Source of the DNA: DATFCK01 sp963728975
Lineage (GTDB): Bacteria; Verrucomicrobiota; Verrucomicrobiia; Chthoniobacterales; UBA10450
Direction of reading: 5' to 3'
Length of the DNA stretch: 64,000 nucleotides
Assembly: GCA_963728975.1 (NCBI GenBank)
Contig: CAVSMF010000001.1
Coordinates: forward strand, 310,001-374,000
The notes under the pieces are model-generated. The model saw nothing but the letters and a program-made list of their open reading frames with translations, was not told the DNA's origin and ran no database searches. Shown one piece after another: positions 18,024 through 26,499 of the stretch. A program made the position numbers and the translations under genes. Within the stretch, counting starts at the first letter, position 1; each line of letters opens with the position of its first letter.

Positions 18024-19675
18024 GGGAGTTTAGCGGTAGTGATGCGGGCCTGGCCCCGGGGCGCGGTTTGAACGGGCGAGATCCCAGGCATTTGCCCGGC
18101 GCCGAAAAGCGCTGCGGCCCCAGCCTGAACCGCGACCGGCTCGTAGGAATAGGTTTCAAGTATTTCTTTGGCTTCCGGAATTTCATCAGCGACGCCGGGG
18201 CCGGGCACATTCATTAATATCACGATCAGCGGACACCCTGTTCCGCGGGCATCAGTCACGAGCGATAGCCGGTTGCCGTAAATAAAACCCGCGATCAGCA
18301 CGGCGGAATCCTTAGCCAGGCGCCGGATTTGTCCCCTAAGGACTCGCTTTTTCTTCAGCGCATTGCTGTCAATCATGATTGCCTGCGCTCGAGGACTCCA
18401 TTGACGAATCGCATGAACCAAGTTTTGGCTGTCGCTGATGATTCCAATACGACTGTCGGGATTAAGCGGAAGCAGATTCGGGTCGGCCCGGAAGCAGGTC
18501 AGAGATTTCCGAGCAATTTCGACGGCGACATCACGGCCTTCATCATGACTCAACTTCGCCAACCGTTGATCGACCGGATCCAGCTCATCGAAAATCCTGC
18601 GCTTGAATTTCAAACCGAGAATTGTTTGAAAGGCTTGATTGAGTCGGGCCGCGGGAATATCACCCGAACGAGCGGCTTTAATCAGGGCCGACTTTACCTG
18701 AAGCTGCGTTTTTTCCGAAAACGCGACAAACACCATATCCGCCCCGCCCTTGATCGCGGCGACGGCGGCTCGGTCAACGCCATATCGAGAAACCGAACGC
18801 ATTCCCTCGAGCTCGTCAGTCAGGATCAGGCCGTCAAAACCGATTTCTTCCCGGAGAAGACCGGTTAAGAGCGGGCGAGACATTGTCGCTGGAAAATAAT
18901 CGCCGGTCAGTGTCGGCACCCCCACATGGGCAGTCATGAGACCGTCCAAACCACCTTGGATGACCTGGCAGAAGGGACTCAACTCCTCCCGCAAAACATC
19001 GCCCGGCTCGCGACGCACCGGCAGCCCGTGATGGCTGTCAGTGTGACTATGTCCTTCGCCGGGAAAATGTTTCGCTACCGTGGCGATATTTGCTTCTTGC
19101 TGCCCTTGGACGTAAGCCCGGCCTAACTTGGCAATTAATTCCGGTTGATCGCTGAATGATCGCGTCGCAATGGCTGGGTTGTCCGGTATGTCGAGCACCG
19201 GAGCCAGGTTCATGTTAAACCCGAGCAGTCGAAGCTCCCTGCCTTGCACGCAACCAGCTTTCCCGGCCAAGCTCACCGATCGGGTAGCGCCAAGCGCCAT
19301 GGCGCCGGGAAAAACCGTCACCCCATTATCAATACGCACCACTGTGCCCCCTTCCTGGTCGACGGCGAGAAACGGCGGGATCCCATTATTACGCAAGCAG
19401 GAGCGCAACTTTTCATTGAGATTTGCAACCTGGGCCGGGCCGGTGATGTTTTGCGCGTAGAGGCAGACCCCACCTGGCTGCAATTTGCAAAGCGCTTCGC
19501 GAATAGACGGCGTCAGCTCCGTGCCTTTAAAGCCGACCATCATGAGTTGCCCAACCTTTTGCTCCAGATCAATCTCCTCGGGGCTCTTGACAGTTGACTC
19601 TTTTTCCGCCGGATGGCAGGCGCAAATCGCATAGGCGACAAAACAACCGGCTAAGATCTGCTCAAAAGTCCTCAT
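18020..19675 (-). CDS. Glycoside hydrolase family 3 beta-N-acetylhexosaminidase-like protein
   Basis: A 551-residue GH3 enzyme of the NagZ group: QKVGQLMMVGFKGTEL, the substrate-binding KHFPGEGHSHTDSHHGLP motif with its catalytic His/Asp pair, and the nucleophile Asp in ILTDELEGM. NagZ removes GlcNAc from muropeptides in the cytosol, but this one has an N-terminal hydrophobic segment ending CACHPAEK, a near-lipobox, so it is probably exported or membrane-anchored. It also has an extra C-terminal region of about 180 residues beyond the barrel. It is the first gene of the NRPS operon (GTGA overlap). A wall-sugar hydrolase linked to a small peptide synthetase is unusual. Confidence 0.88.
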   Translation of the reverse strand: MRTFEQILAGCFVAYAICACHPAEKESTVKSPEEIDLEQKVGQLMMVGFKGTELTPSIREALCKLQPGGVCLYAQNITGPAQVANLNEKLRSCLRNNGIPPFLAVDQEGGTVVRIDNGVTVFPGAMALGATRSVSLAGKAGCVQGRELRLLGFNMNLAPVLDIPDNPAIATRSFSDQPELIAKLGRAYVQGQQEANIATVAKHFPGEGHSHTDSHHGLPVRREPGDVLREELSPFCQVIQGGLDGLMTAHVGVPTLTGDYFPATMSRPLLTGLLREEIGFDGLILTDELEGMRSVSRYGVDRAAVAAIKGGADMVFVAFSEKTQLQVKSALIKAARSGDIPAARLNQAFQTILGLKFKRRIFDELDPVDQRLAKLSHDEGRDVAVEIARKSLTCFRADPNLLPLNPDSRIGIISDSQNLVHAIRQWSPRAQAIMIDSNALKKKRVLRGQIRRLAKDSAVLIAGFIYGNRLSLVTDARGTGCPLIVILMNVPGPGVADEIPEAKEILETYSYEPVAVQAGAAALFGAGQMPGISPVQTAPRGQARITTAKLP

Positions 19676-20017
19676 TAAGTCCTCATTAGTCTTCGAGACC
19701 GGCGGCCTGCCCTAAATCTCCAATGACCGTGCCCGGTGAATGGGCGGATGAACCGTGCTTACGAAACAACAAAGGCTCGACCGGTCGGTCATCTGCTTTG
19801 ACCGCGGCGATGTTGGCGTTTGGGCGAATGAAAGACGTTTGTCAGCGGTCATTGTTTCTGGCGGCCTCTGGCTCCCTAGTCACGAACCCAGGCTCCATAA
19901 TTGTAGGTGATAGCCATGAACTTGAGGAGTACGAAATTACCAGGTGCTGACGGCGATCAGCCGGTATAACACGGGCATGATGCGCCTGTTTAACCGGGCC
20001 GGCGGGCACTATTGGGA
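19676..20017. other. Intergenic, presumed NRPS operon promoter region
   Basis: 342 bp between two leftward genes. It should hold the operon promoter. I see only a short direct repeat (TCCTCATTA twice, 19670-19690) and no clear operator or RNA. Confidence 0.4.
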
Positions 20018-21136
20018 TTATCGCCTTCCGAATCTGTCCAAGGCAGCGCTCAAACGCTCCAGACCGGCCCGGAGATCGCCGGTTTCGCCGCCAATCCCCA
20101 GCCGAAAATGTTGCGGCATCTCAAAAAACCGGCCCGGCACGACCGTCGTTTCATATTTTTCGCGCAACAATTTTACAAACATTTCGGTATCGCCTTGGAC
20201 CAGCCGGGGGAACACGACCGTGCCTCCGGGCGGGCGGAAGCACTCCAGATCGCCGCGGGAATCAAGAAACTGATCGAGAAGGACCCGGTTCGCATCCAAG
20301 AGGGTGCGCGCGCGGGCGCGGAAGCGCTCCAGTTGATCAAATGCCCTAACCGATGCGCGTTCGGCGAGGTGCGGGGCATTGACCCCGAACAGATCGTTCA
20401 TGAGCCAGATCCGCCGGGCCAGTTCCGGTGGGGCAAGAATCCACCCGCACCGCAAACCGCTCAAACCATAGGCTTTGGTCAGGCTGCTGGTCGCCACGAA
20501 CGGATTGCCACTTCTCTCTGGCAACAATCGACCTGCCCAAAAGGAAGAGGCGACCGAAGGGTCGAACAACATTTCAAGATAGGCTTCATCCACCAGCACC
20601 TGGGCGCCGGTGCGCAGGGCGATTTCTCCAACCGCCCGGAACGTCTCCGCCGGAATGAAGGCGCCGGTAGGGTTGTGGAGATTGCTCAACACGATCAAAC
20701 GCGTTTGCCGCGTCAGGGCCTTTTCCATTTCGCCCGGATCGATCGCGAATCCGTTGTCGAACTTTCTTTCAAACCGTTTCACTCGCGCCCCGAGGTAATG
20801 GGCGACATCCAGGAGAAGGCCGTATGCCGGGCGTTCGATCAGCACTTCATCGCCCGGATCGAGGAGGGCTGCCAGGGCCAGATGGTCGGCCATCGAACAA
20901 CCGTTTGCCGTCACCACGCACTCCTCGGTCGCTCCGGTATGTTCCGCGATCCGCTTTCGCAAAGGAGCGTAGCCGTATCCGCCCGGCCCGGTAATATCGA
21001 GGTCGTGCATGTCCAGGGAAAACTCGGCCATTGACACATTCGTTAGGCCACTTGCCGCCAGGTTGAACCGGGCTTGCGAACACATTTTCGCCCATTGCAT
21101 GTATTCTGAACGCCTGTTCCGGTCCGGGCTGCTCAT
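20018..21136 (-). CDS. PLP-dependent aminotransferase class I/II
   Basis: A fold-type I aminotransferase of about 372 residues. PLP-site features: LSNLHNPTGAFI (Asn contact), VDEAYLEML (Asp/Tyr), TSSLTKAYGLSGLRCGWIL (Schiff-base Lys and phosphate-binding Arg) and C-terminal FRLGIGG (substrate carboxylate Arg). ATG 21136 is chosen over the longer frame to 21262 because it overlaps the permease stop (ATGA) and removes residues that lie inside the permease gene. Coupling to an amino-acid permease suggests uptake and transamination of an amino acid; substrate unknown. Confidence 0.88.
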   Translation of the reverse strand: MSSPDRNRRSEYMQWAKMCSQARFNLAASGLTNVSMAEFSLDMHDLDITGPGGYGYAPLRKRIAEHTGATEECVVTANGCSMADHLALAALLDPGDEVLIERPAYGLLLDVAHYLGARVKRFERKFDNGFAIDPGEMEKALTRQTRLIVLSNLHNPTGAFIPAETFRAVGEIALRTGAQVLVDEAYLEMLFDPSVASSFWAGRLLPERSGNPFVATSSLTKAYGLSGLRCGWILAPPELARRIWLMNDLFGVNAPHLAERASVRAFDQLERFRARARTLLDANRVLLDQFLDSRGDLECFRPPGGTVVFPRLVQGDTEMFVKLLREKYETTVVPGRFFEMPQHFRLGIGGETGDLRAGLERLSAALDRFGRR

Positions 21137-22506
21137 AAACCGATCTTTTTTTGGCTGCTCAAATGCCACCAGAAATAGGCGGGCACACCCGCAAGGGCAA
21201 TCGCCAACCCGATAAACGACCGCTTCGGATCGCTGGCGAAAGTGCTGGCCACCACGGCCCATTCGGCTGCAATAAACAGAAGCGTCGTCCAGGGATGACC
21301 CGGGACGCGATAAACAACCGTTCTCCCGCCGCCGGTTTCCGCCATTGCCCGCCGCCGCATCCCAAACAGACAGACAGCCGTTAGTCCGAAGAAAATGCTG
21401 TCCATGGCCACGACATAATTAACTACCTGGGCATAGGTGCCGGTCACGGCAATAACAATGGCCCAGACTCCCTGCAAAGCGATCGCAACCACGGGAACCT
21501 GGGTCCGGGGATGAATCCAGCCGACGCTTCGGAAGAAAACCCCGTCTTTGGCCATGGCAAAATAAACCCGGGGCGCTGTTAACATCGATTGAGCCAGAAA
21601 ACCGAAAGCAGAAAACGCAATCCCAGCAGCGATAACCTGTCCGCCGTGCGGACCGATCAAGGAGCGCATGACAGAGGAAGCCGGAGTGGTGGATAAAGCC
21701 AGGCCGGAAGGGCCGAGCCCCCGCAGGTAAACGAAATTAACCGACACATAAATCACAATTACTGCCAGCACCCCCAGAATCAGCGCCCGCGGCAGAGTTT
21801 TGCCGGGTTCGCGGATTTCGCCGCCGAGAAAACTGGAGGTCTGCCATCCTCCGTAGGCAAATAAAACCGGGGTCATGGCCGAGCCGAATGCGAGCGCCAG
21901 GGCGGGCGAAACTGGCCGGTCGAGCACCGGGTGCCAGGAGACGGCGGCGGTTCCGCGCAGAAAACCGATTGCCTCCAGCAAAGCTATTGCGCCGATTGCA
22001 GTCAGGGTCATGGCCGATTGCAGGCGACTGCCCGCGCGCACTCCCAGGCAATTGATCAGGGTAAGCAATGCCAGGGCAGCGGCGGCGACGAGCGAAGGAT
22101 TGATTTGCCATTGGTCGAGCTCGAGAAAATATCGGGCGAACGTAACCGCTACCGCAGCCATGCCGCCGGTTTGAATCACGAGGAGCAGGACCCATCCATA
22201 AATAAAAGCAACCGCCGGATGGAGGGCCTCGCGCAAATAGCTGTACTGTCCGCCGACAACCGGAGACCGCGATGCCAGCTCGGCGTAAATAAATCCGCCC
22301 AGCAGGGCGATCAGACCACCCGCGATCCAGGCGCCCAGAATCAGCGCGGGGGTGGTGACTCGTTGCGCCACCAGATAGGGATTGATAAAAATTCCGGCTC
22401 CGACAATCCCCCCGATGACGGCCATGGTTGTGCCAAAAAGCCCCAGCCGGCGGGCCAAATGCGCCGCTGGTGGGGCACTCCGCCCGGAATTTTTGGGGTC
22501 AATCAT
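21133..22506 (-). CDS. APC-superfamily amino-acid permease
   Basis: A 457-residue inner-membrane transporter with twelve predicted helices and the APC signature GIVGAGIFINPYLVAQ in helix 1, ELASRSPVVGGQYSYLRE in helix 2-3, and FAYGGWQTSSFLGGEIREP in helix 6. It resembles LAT-like or basic-residue exchangers of the APA group. First gene of a two-gene unit with the aminotransferase. The long leader upstream contains several hairpins, so RNA-level control is possible. Confidence 0.9.
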   Translation of the reverse strand: MIDPKNSGRSAPPAAHLARRLGLFGTTMAVIGGIVGAGIFINPYLVAQRVTTPALILGAWIAGGLIALLGGFIYAELASRSPVVGGQYSYLREALHPAVAFIYGWVLLLVIQTGGMAAVAVTFARYFLELDQWQINPSLVAAAALALLTLINCLGVRAGSRLQSAMTLTAIGAIALLEAIGFLRGTAAVSWHPVLDRPVSPALALAFGSAMTPVLFAYGGWQTSSFLGGEIREPGKTLPRALILGVLAVIVIYVSVNFVYLRGLGPSGLALSTTPASSVMRSLIGPHGGQVIAAGIAFSAFGFLAQSMLTAPRVYFAMAKDGVFFRSVGWIHPRTQVPVVAIALQGVWAIVIAVTGTYAQVVNYVVAMDSIFFGLTAVCLFGMRRRAMAETGGGRTVVYRVPGHPWTTLLFIAAEWAVVASTFASDPKRSFIGLAIALAGVPAYFWWHLSSQKKIGL

Positions 22507-22861
22507 CCAGCCGGATTTTTACCCGCGGCCGTCCCGGGTTGGCCAGGTTTAATCTTTCTTTCAAGAGAGGTGAGGCCGCCGACATGACAGGAGGAGACCC
22601 TCGCTTGGCAAAGGGTAAGAACTCTCGCGGCCAAAGGCCCCCTCCCACTTTGAAACCACCTCCCGCGTGGTAAGGAAATGTGTGACCGTTCGATGCCTCC
22701 TACCGGGCACCCCCAGTCTGGAGGGGTAATGCCCCGTGACTTGGGCGGCCCGAATGGAATCAGATTGCACTGGAGGTTCCTCCCCGTTAAATGAAAAGAA
22801 TTGAACTGAACAAAAGCGAAACCGCGCCCGTTCACGAAACTTCAATCAATGTGTCAACCCT
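22507..22861 (-). other. Hairpin-rich leader between permease and divergent gene
   Basis: 355 bp with no gene. Several perfect short hairpins cluster here: GGCC-AAA-GGCC at 22629-22639, ACCAC/GTGGT at 22655-22671, GGGG/CCCC at 22723-22735. This is more structure than in neighbouring gaps and would lie in the 5' leader of the permease mRNA. I could not match it to a known riboswitch class (SAM, glycine, lysine, guanidine and T-box cores were not recognised). Confidence 0.3.
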
Positions 22862-23377
22862 ATGAAAAATAAATCACAATTCATCCCAGCCCTGTGCATG
22901 GTTTCCTTATCGCTTTGCATTGTGGCCCATGCTTCGGCGGCCAGGAAAAAATCGGCTTCCCCCGCGGCGAGCGTCGCCAGTTCGCCTGCCGCAAGCACGG
23001 CCGCAACCAGTGCATCGCCGGCAAAGGAACGAGCAATTCCATTCAAAGGCATGATTCAGGCCGTCGATAAGAAGGCAAAGACGTTCACCATCGCCGGCAA
23101 GCAAAAGTCGCGCGTATTTAAGATCACCGACAGGACCGTGCTGACCAAAGCGGGCAACCCCGCAACCATCAAAGATCTTGTCGAAAACGAGGAAGTCCGC
23201 GGCTCCTACTGGAAGAGTGCTGATGGCTCGTTTGAAGCGAAAGGTGTGAAGATCGGGCCGTTAACCGAGCAGGAGAAGGCCGCTCAGGAAGCGCGAAAGG
23301 CAAGACGGGCCGAGCGGAAAAAGCAAAAGGAAGCAGCCGAATCGGCCGGTTCGACATCGCCGTCGCCCAGCCCGTAG
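22862..23377 (+). CDS. Secreted Ala/Lys-rich hypothetical protein
   Basis: A 171-residue protein: signal peptide (FIPALCMVSLSLCIVAHASA), a low-complexity Ala/Ser/Pro segment (30-58), a small beta-rich core (60-130; FKGMIQAVDKKAKTFTIAG, VFKITDRTVLTKAG) reminiscent of OB-like periplasmic domains, then a highly charged Lys/Arg/Glu helix and a Ser/Pro tail. Function unknown. The divergent permease shares the upstream region. Confidence 0.7.
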   Translation: MKNKSQFIPALCMVSLSLCIVAHASAARKKSASPAASVASSPAASTAATSASPAKERAIPFKGMIQAVDKKAKTFTIAGKQKSRVFKITDRTVLTKAGNPATIKDLVENEEVRGSYWKSADGSFEAKGVKIGPLTEQEKAAQEARKARRAERKKQKEAAESAGSTSPSPSP

Positions 23378-23387
23378 TGTCGTGCCA

Positions 23388-23819
23388 AACCGGCCACAGG
23401 CCGGTTGCTACATGTAGCCACGTCGCTGTGCAACGTCCTATCTGTAGCCACGTCGCTGTGCGACGTGCGGGAAGCAGGGTCGCGCGCGATACTCGATCCC
23501 ATTCAACTGGAAACCGGCCACAGGCCGGTTGCTACATGTAGCCACGTCGCTGTGCGACGTGCGGGAAGCAGGGCCGCGCGCGATACTCGATCCCATTCAA
23601 CTGGAAACCGGCCACAGGCCGGTTGCTACATGTAGCCACGTCGCTGTGCGACGTGCGGGAAGGAGGGCCGCGCGCGATACTCAATCCCATTCAACTGGAA
23701 ACCGGCCACAGGCCGGTTGCTACATGTAGCCACGTCGCTGTGCGACGTGCGGGAAGCAGGGTCGCGCGCGATACTCGATCCCGTTCCACTGGAAACCGGC
23801 CACAGGCCGGTTGCTACAT
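23388..23819. repeat. 94-bp tandem repeat array built of two hairpins
   Basis: Copies of AACCGGCC-ACA-GGCCGGTT recur at 23388, 23512, 23606, 23700 and 23794. The last four are spaced exactly 94 bp; the first interval is 124 bp because one TGTAGC hairpin is duplicated. Each unit holds that hairpin, then TGTAGC-CACGTCGC-TGT-GCGACGTG, then about 45 bp of spacer. Units differ at only a few bases. Open frames through the array on both strands are repeat translations, not genes. The last hairpin supplies the stop codon of the UDG gene. Confidence 0.9.
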
Positions 23820-24449
23820 CGCGGCCTTCAAGGCTATCCGCAAATCGTGAACGAAACGTTTGTACTCGCGCTCCCGCGATTCTTCGTCCGGTTGCCGGAG
23901 CAACGATGAGGGATGAACCGTTGCCACCACTTTCGGGGCAAGCGGCGAGGAAAGAAGCTTTCCTCGCTCCCGGGTGACTCGAAAGGATGGGCCGAATATT
24001 GTCTGCGCCGCGGTCGCCCCCAGACAAACGAGCAGATTCGGTTGGATCACCCGCAGTTCAGCCTCCAGCCACGGCCGGCAGGCTGCGATCTCGCGTGAAT
24101 TCGGTTTTTTGTGGATCCGCCGTTTTCCGCGCGGTTCCCATTTGAAATGTTTCACTGCGTTGGTCACGTAAACCTGTTTTCGATCGATTCCCGCTTCTTC
24201 CAGCGCGCGATCCATTATTTTTCCGGCCGGTCCGACAAATGGTTTGCCGGCGACATCTTCGTAATCGCCCGGTTGTTCGCCCACCAGCATGAGCGCGGGA
24301 TGTTTCGGTCCTTCACCAAAAACGGTCTGGGTCCCACGCTTATAGAGATGACACGCGGTGCAACCGCGGGCGGCCTCGCGGAGTTGCGACCAGCTCGACG
24401 TCTCCGGTGGGTTGGCCGGCCGGGCGTATTCCTCGGGGTTCGCTGGCAT
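23814..24449 (-). CDS. UdgX-type uracil-DNA glycosylase
   Basis: Excises uracil from DNA. The family 4-like fold is shown by MLVGEQPGDYEDVAGKPFVG (catalytic loop), early cysteines CTAC (Fe-S ligands) and VATVHPSSLLR (leucine/His loop). The insert GKRRIHKKP with His113 is the hallmark of UdgX, whose His forms a covalent bond to the abasic sugar after uracil removal. About 212 residues from ATG 24449; a TTG at 24470 is less likely. The stop TAG is formed by the TGTAG of the flanking repeat, so the original C-terminus may have been slightly altered. Confidence 0.88.
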   Translation of the reverse strand: MPANPEEYARPANPPETSSWSQLREAARGCTACHLYKRGTQTVFGEGPKHPALMLVGEQPGDYEDVAGKPFVGPAGKIMDRALEEAGIDRKQVYVTNAVKHFKWEPRGKRRIHKKPNSREIAACRPWLEAELRVIQPNLLVCLGATAAQTIFGPSFRVTRERGKLLSSPLAPKVVATVHPSSLLRQPDEESREREYKRFVHDLRIALKAAM

Positions 24450-24522
24450 CGTTAAAATACTGAATCGCAACTCAAAGGCGATTCGTGTTTAAGAAGAACT
24501 ACCGGTTCCAGCCGGCCATCAG

Positions 24523-25047
24523 ATGACGCTCACAACTTCCCGCCTTCGATTGCGTCCCTTTCAAGAGCAGGATCTCGAGCGCCTGTCGGAGCTCATGGCC
24601 AACCCGGATTTCATGCGTTTTTCTTCCGGCGTTTTTTCGCCTGAACGGACGGCCGCTTTTCTTGAAAAAGTGCTTTCCTGGAATCGAACAAATTTACCGT
24701 CGCAATTCGCAGTCATTTTGCGCGAAACCGGCAAGCTGATTGGTTACTGCGGTTTCTTTCATCAAGAGGTCGATGCGCGCAAGGAAATTGAAATCGGCTA
24801 TCGATTGGACCCCGATTACTGGAACAAAGGACTGGCCACGGAAGCGGCCGGCGCCGCCCGCGATCACGGATTTCGCGATCTGAACCTGTCGCGGGTGATT
24901 TCGTTAATTCACCCCGATAACATCGCCTCCCGCCGCGTGGCCGAAAAGGCCGGGATGCATCTCGAGCGGGAAACTGTGTTCAAGACGTTTCCAACGCTCG
25001 TTTTTGCGATGTCTCGAAAAGAGTGGCGGAAGATCCATGCCGTCTGA
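24523..25047 (+). CDS. GNAT-family N-acetyltransferase (RimJ/RimL-like)
   Basis: A 174-residue acetyl-CoA-dependent acyltransferase of the Acetyltransf_3 group: N-terminal TSRLRLRPFQEQDLE, core strand IGYCGFFHQEVDARKEIEIGYRL, acetyl-CoA loop (NKGLATEAAGAARDHGF) and the C-terminal HPDNIASRRVAEKAGM. Family members acetylate ribosomal-protein N-termini or small amines; substrate here is unknown. A 20-bp stretch of its 3' end is repeated 82 bp downstream, a scar of a rearrangement. Confidence 0.88.
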   Translation: MTLTTSRLRLRPFQEQDLERLSELMANPDFMRFSSGVFSPERTAAFLEKVLSWNRTNLPSQFAVILRETGKLIGYCGFFHQEVDARKEIEIGYRLDPDYWNKGLATEAAGAARDHGFRDLNLSRVISLIHPDNIASRRVAEKAGMHLERETVFKTFPTLVFAMSRKEWRKIHAV

Positions 25048-25092
25048 GGGAACTGAGATCGAAGAATCTTATCCAACGCTAGTTTTTGCGAT
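24990..25092. repeat. Duplicated 20-bp stretch of the GNAT 3' end
   Basis: TCCAACGCT-C-GTTTTTGCGAT (24990-25010) recurs as TCCAACGCT-A-GTTTTTGCGAT at 25072-25092. The second copy is outside any gene and abuts the broken methyltransferase fragment, which suggests a recombination junction. Confidence 0.7.
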
Positions 25093-25123
25093 TTAATCGA
25101 ATACAGCGGCGTGGAGATCATCT

Positions 25124-25390
25124 CTATAAAAGGATGCGAATTGGCTGTTCGGCGCACTTTAGTTCTCTTGCAATCTGCTCCCGGGTCATACGTTTGTGAG
25201 TGTGGAGCAATGAAAACAAATCCAGCTCGACCGCAGCACTAAGAGTCTGAAAGAAAATATGGCCAGCGACGATCTGGTACATTCGTTGATATGGCCGCTT
25301 TAACAGAATGTGTTCATACAAGTGGCGTTGAATCCAGTTCCACAAGCGCCGCCATGGATCGCTCGCAAGCTTAACATTTGATAATTTCAT
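25124..25390 (-). pseudogene. N-terminal remnant of an O-methyltransferase-like gene
   Basis: An 88-residue frame matching the dimerisation/winged-helix start of class I O-methyltransferases: YQIVAGHIFFQTLSAAVELD, then LFSLLHTHKRMTREQIARE. It stops right after EQPIRILL, where the family normally continues (LLGLxxLxLI...), and no SAM-binding motif follows in any frame. A GGAGGA element lies upstream. It is truncated next to the duplicated GNAT sequence, so a deletion or rearrangement probably removed its 3' part. Confidence 0.65.
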
Positions 25391-25493
25391 ACTTATCGAG
25401 CGTAAACATTCCTCCGGTTCACCAAACGATCACCTCCTCTGCCTAGTATTCATTGGCAAGTTCAAGCATTAGACCAAAGTGTTCAGAGCAGGC

Positions 25494-26291
25494 TTAAAAG
25501 GACGCTACTAAAGATCGCGACTCGGTAGCATGGCGTTCGAGGAATTCGCGCCCGAGCGCGCGATAAGCCTCCGCCCCGGCGCCGTGGGGGTCGTACTCCA
25601 GGATACTTTTTCCAAAACTGGGGGCCTCGCCCAAGCGGACGGTTCTGGGAATAACCGTGTCGTAGACGCGCTGACCGAAATGGGCCCGGACCTCGGCCAC
25701 TACCTGGGGGCTCAGCTTGGTCCGGCTATCGAACATGGTCATTACAATTCCACCGATCTCGAGCCGATCGTTAGCCCCGGAATCGCGGACCTGTTCCACG
25801 ACCCGGACAATTTTTACGAGCCCTTCCAGCGCGAAATATTCGCATTGAATCGGAGTCAAAATCTCGTCCGCGGCCGCCAACGCGTTCGTCATCAGAATCC
25901 CGAGCGATGGCGGGCAATCCACCAGCACGTAATCGAACGTTTCATCCGATCGGAGAACAGTAATAGCTTTGGCCAAACGAGTCAGATGATCGTTCATACG
26001 CGCGACCTCGACCTCCGCTCCGGCCAGATCGAGATCGGCCGGGACCAGAAACAGACCGCTGGTTCGGGTCGGAAGAATTCGATCGGTAATGGGCGCCTCG
26101 CCCAACAGCGATTCGTAGAGACTGCCGGCCTCGACTTCCTGCATCCCTAGGGCGCTGGTGGCGTTCGCCTGCGGATCGAGATCGACAATCAGAATCCGGC
26201 GGTTCAGTTCGGCCAGCGCCACCCCGAGGTTAACCGCGGTGGTTGTTTTTCCGACCCCGCCTTTCTGGTTGGCCACGGCGACGATTTTCAT
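25494..26291 (-). CDS. ParA/Soj-family ATPase
   Basis: A chromosome-partition type deviant-Walker ATPase, 265 residues from ATG 26291: KGGVGKTTTAVNLG (Walker A with signature Lys), LDPQANATSALG, VLVDCPPSLGILMTNALAAA, and MFDSRTKLSPQVVAEVRAHF. ParA organises origin segregation with ParB on parS; no ParB gene follows here, where only the methyltransferase remnant and GNAT lie downstream. The upstream 26300-26500 stretch has palindromes (such as GGCGATGGCG...CGCCATCGC) and is probably non-coding. Confidence 0.88.
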   Translation of the reverse strand: MKIVAVANQKGGVGKTTTAVNLGVALAELNRRILIVDLDPQANATSALGMQEVEAGSLYESLLGEAPITDRILPTRTSGLFLVPADLDLAGAEVEVARMNDHLTRLAKAITVLRSDETFDYVLVDCPPSLGILMTNALAAADEILTPIQCEYFALEGLVKIVRVVEQVRDSGANDRLEIGGIVMTMFDSRTKLSPQVVAEVRAHFGQRVYDTVIPRTVRLGEAPSFGKSILEYDPHGAGAEAYRALGREFLERHATESRSLVASF

Positions 26292-26499
26292 TCGATGGAT
26301 CGAGGATCGGACGCGCCCTTGTGTGTCCGCCAGTGGGACGGACTCGTCCCGTGGCGAGCTGGCGATGGCGCCCTCGCCATCGCGGCCTTTTCTCTTCGCC
26401 AATCAACAACGTTTGACTCGGTCCGTGGTTTCGGCGAGGGCGCCGAAACTGACACGCGAGGGCGCGTGCGCTCCCCGGAAGTTGCAATTACGCTTTTAT

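Noticed and set aside
23388..23819. CRISPR-like array
   Set aside because: The unit is 94 bp with near-identical spacer-equivalents and internal palindromes; there are no unique spacers and no cas genes.
23405..23850. Overlapping short open frames in the repeat array
   Set aside because: They repeat the same peptide (ATCSHVAVRRAG-like) from the tandem units and have no start signals or independent conservation.
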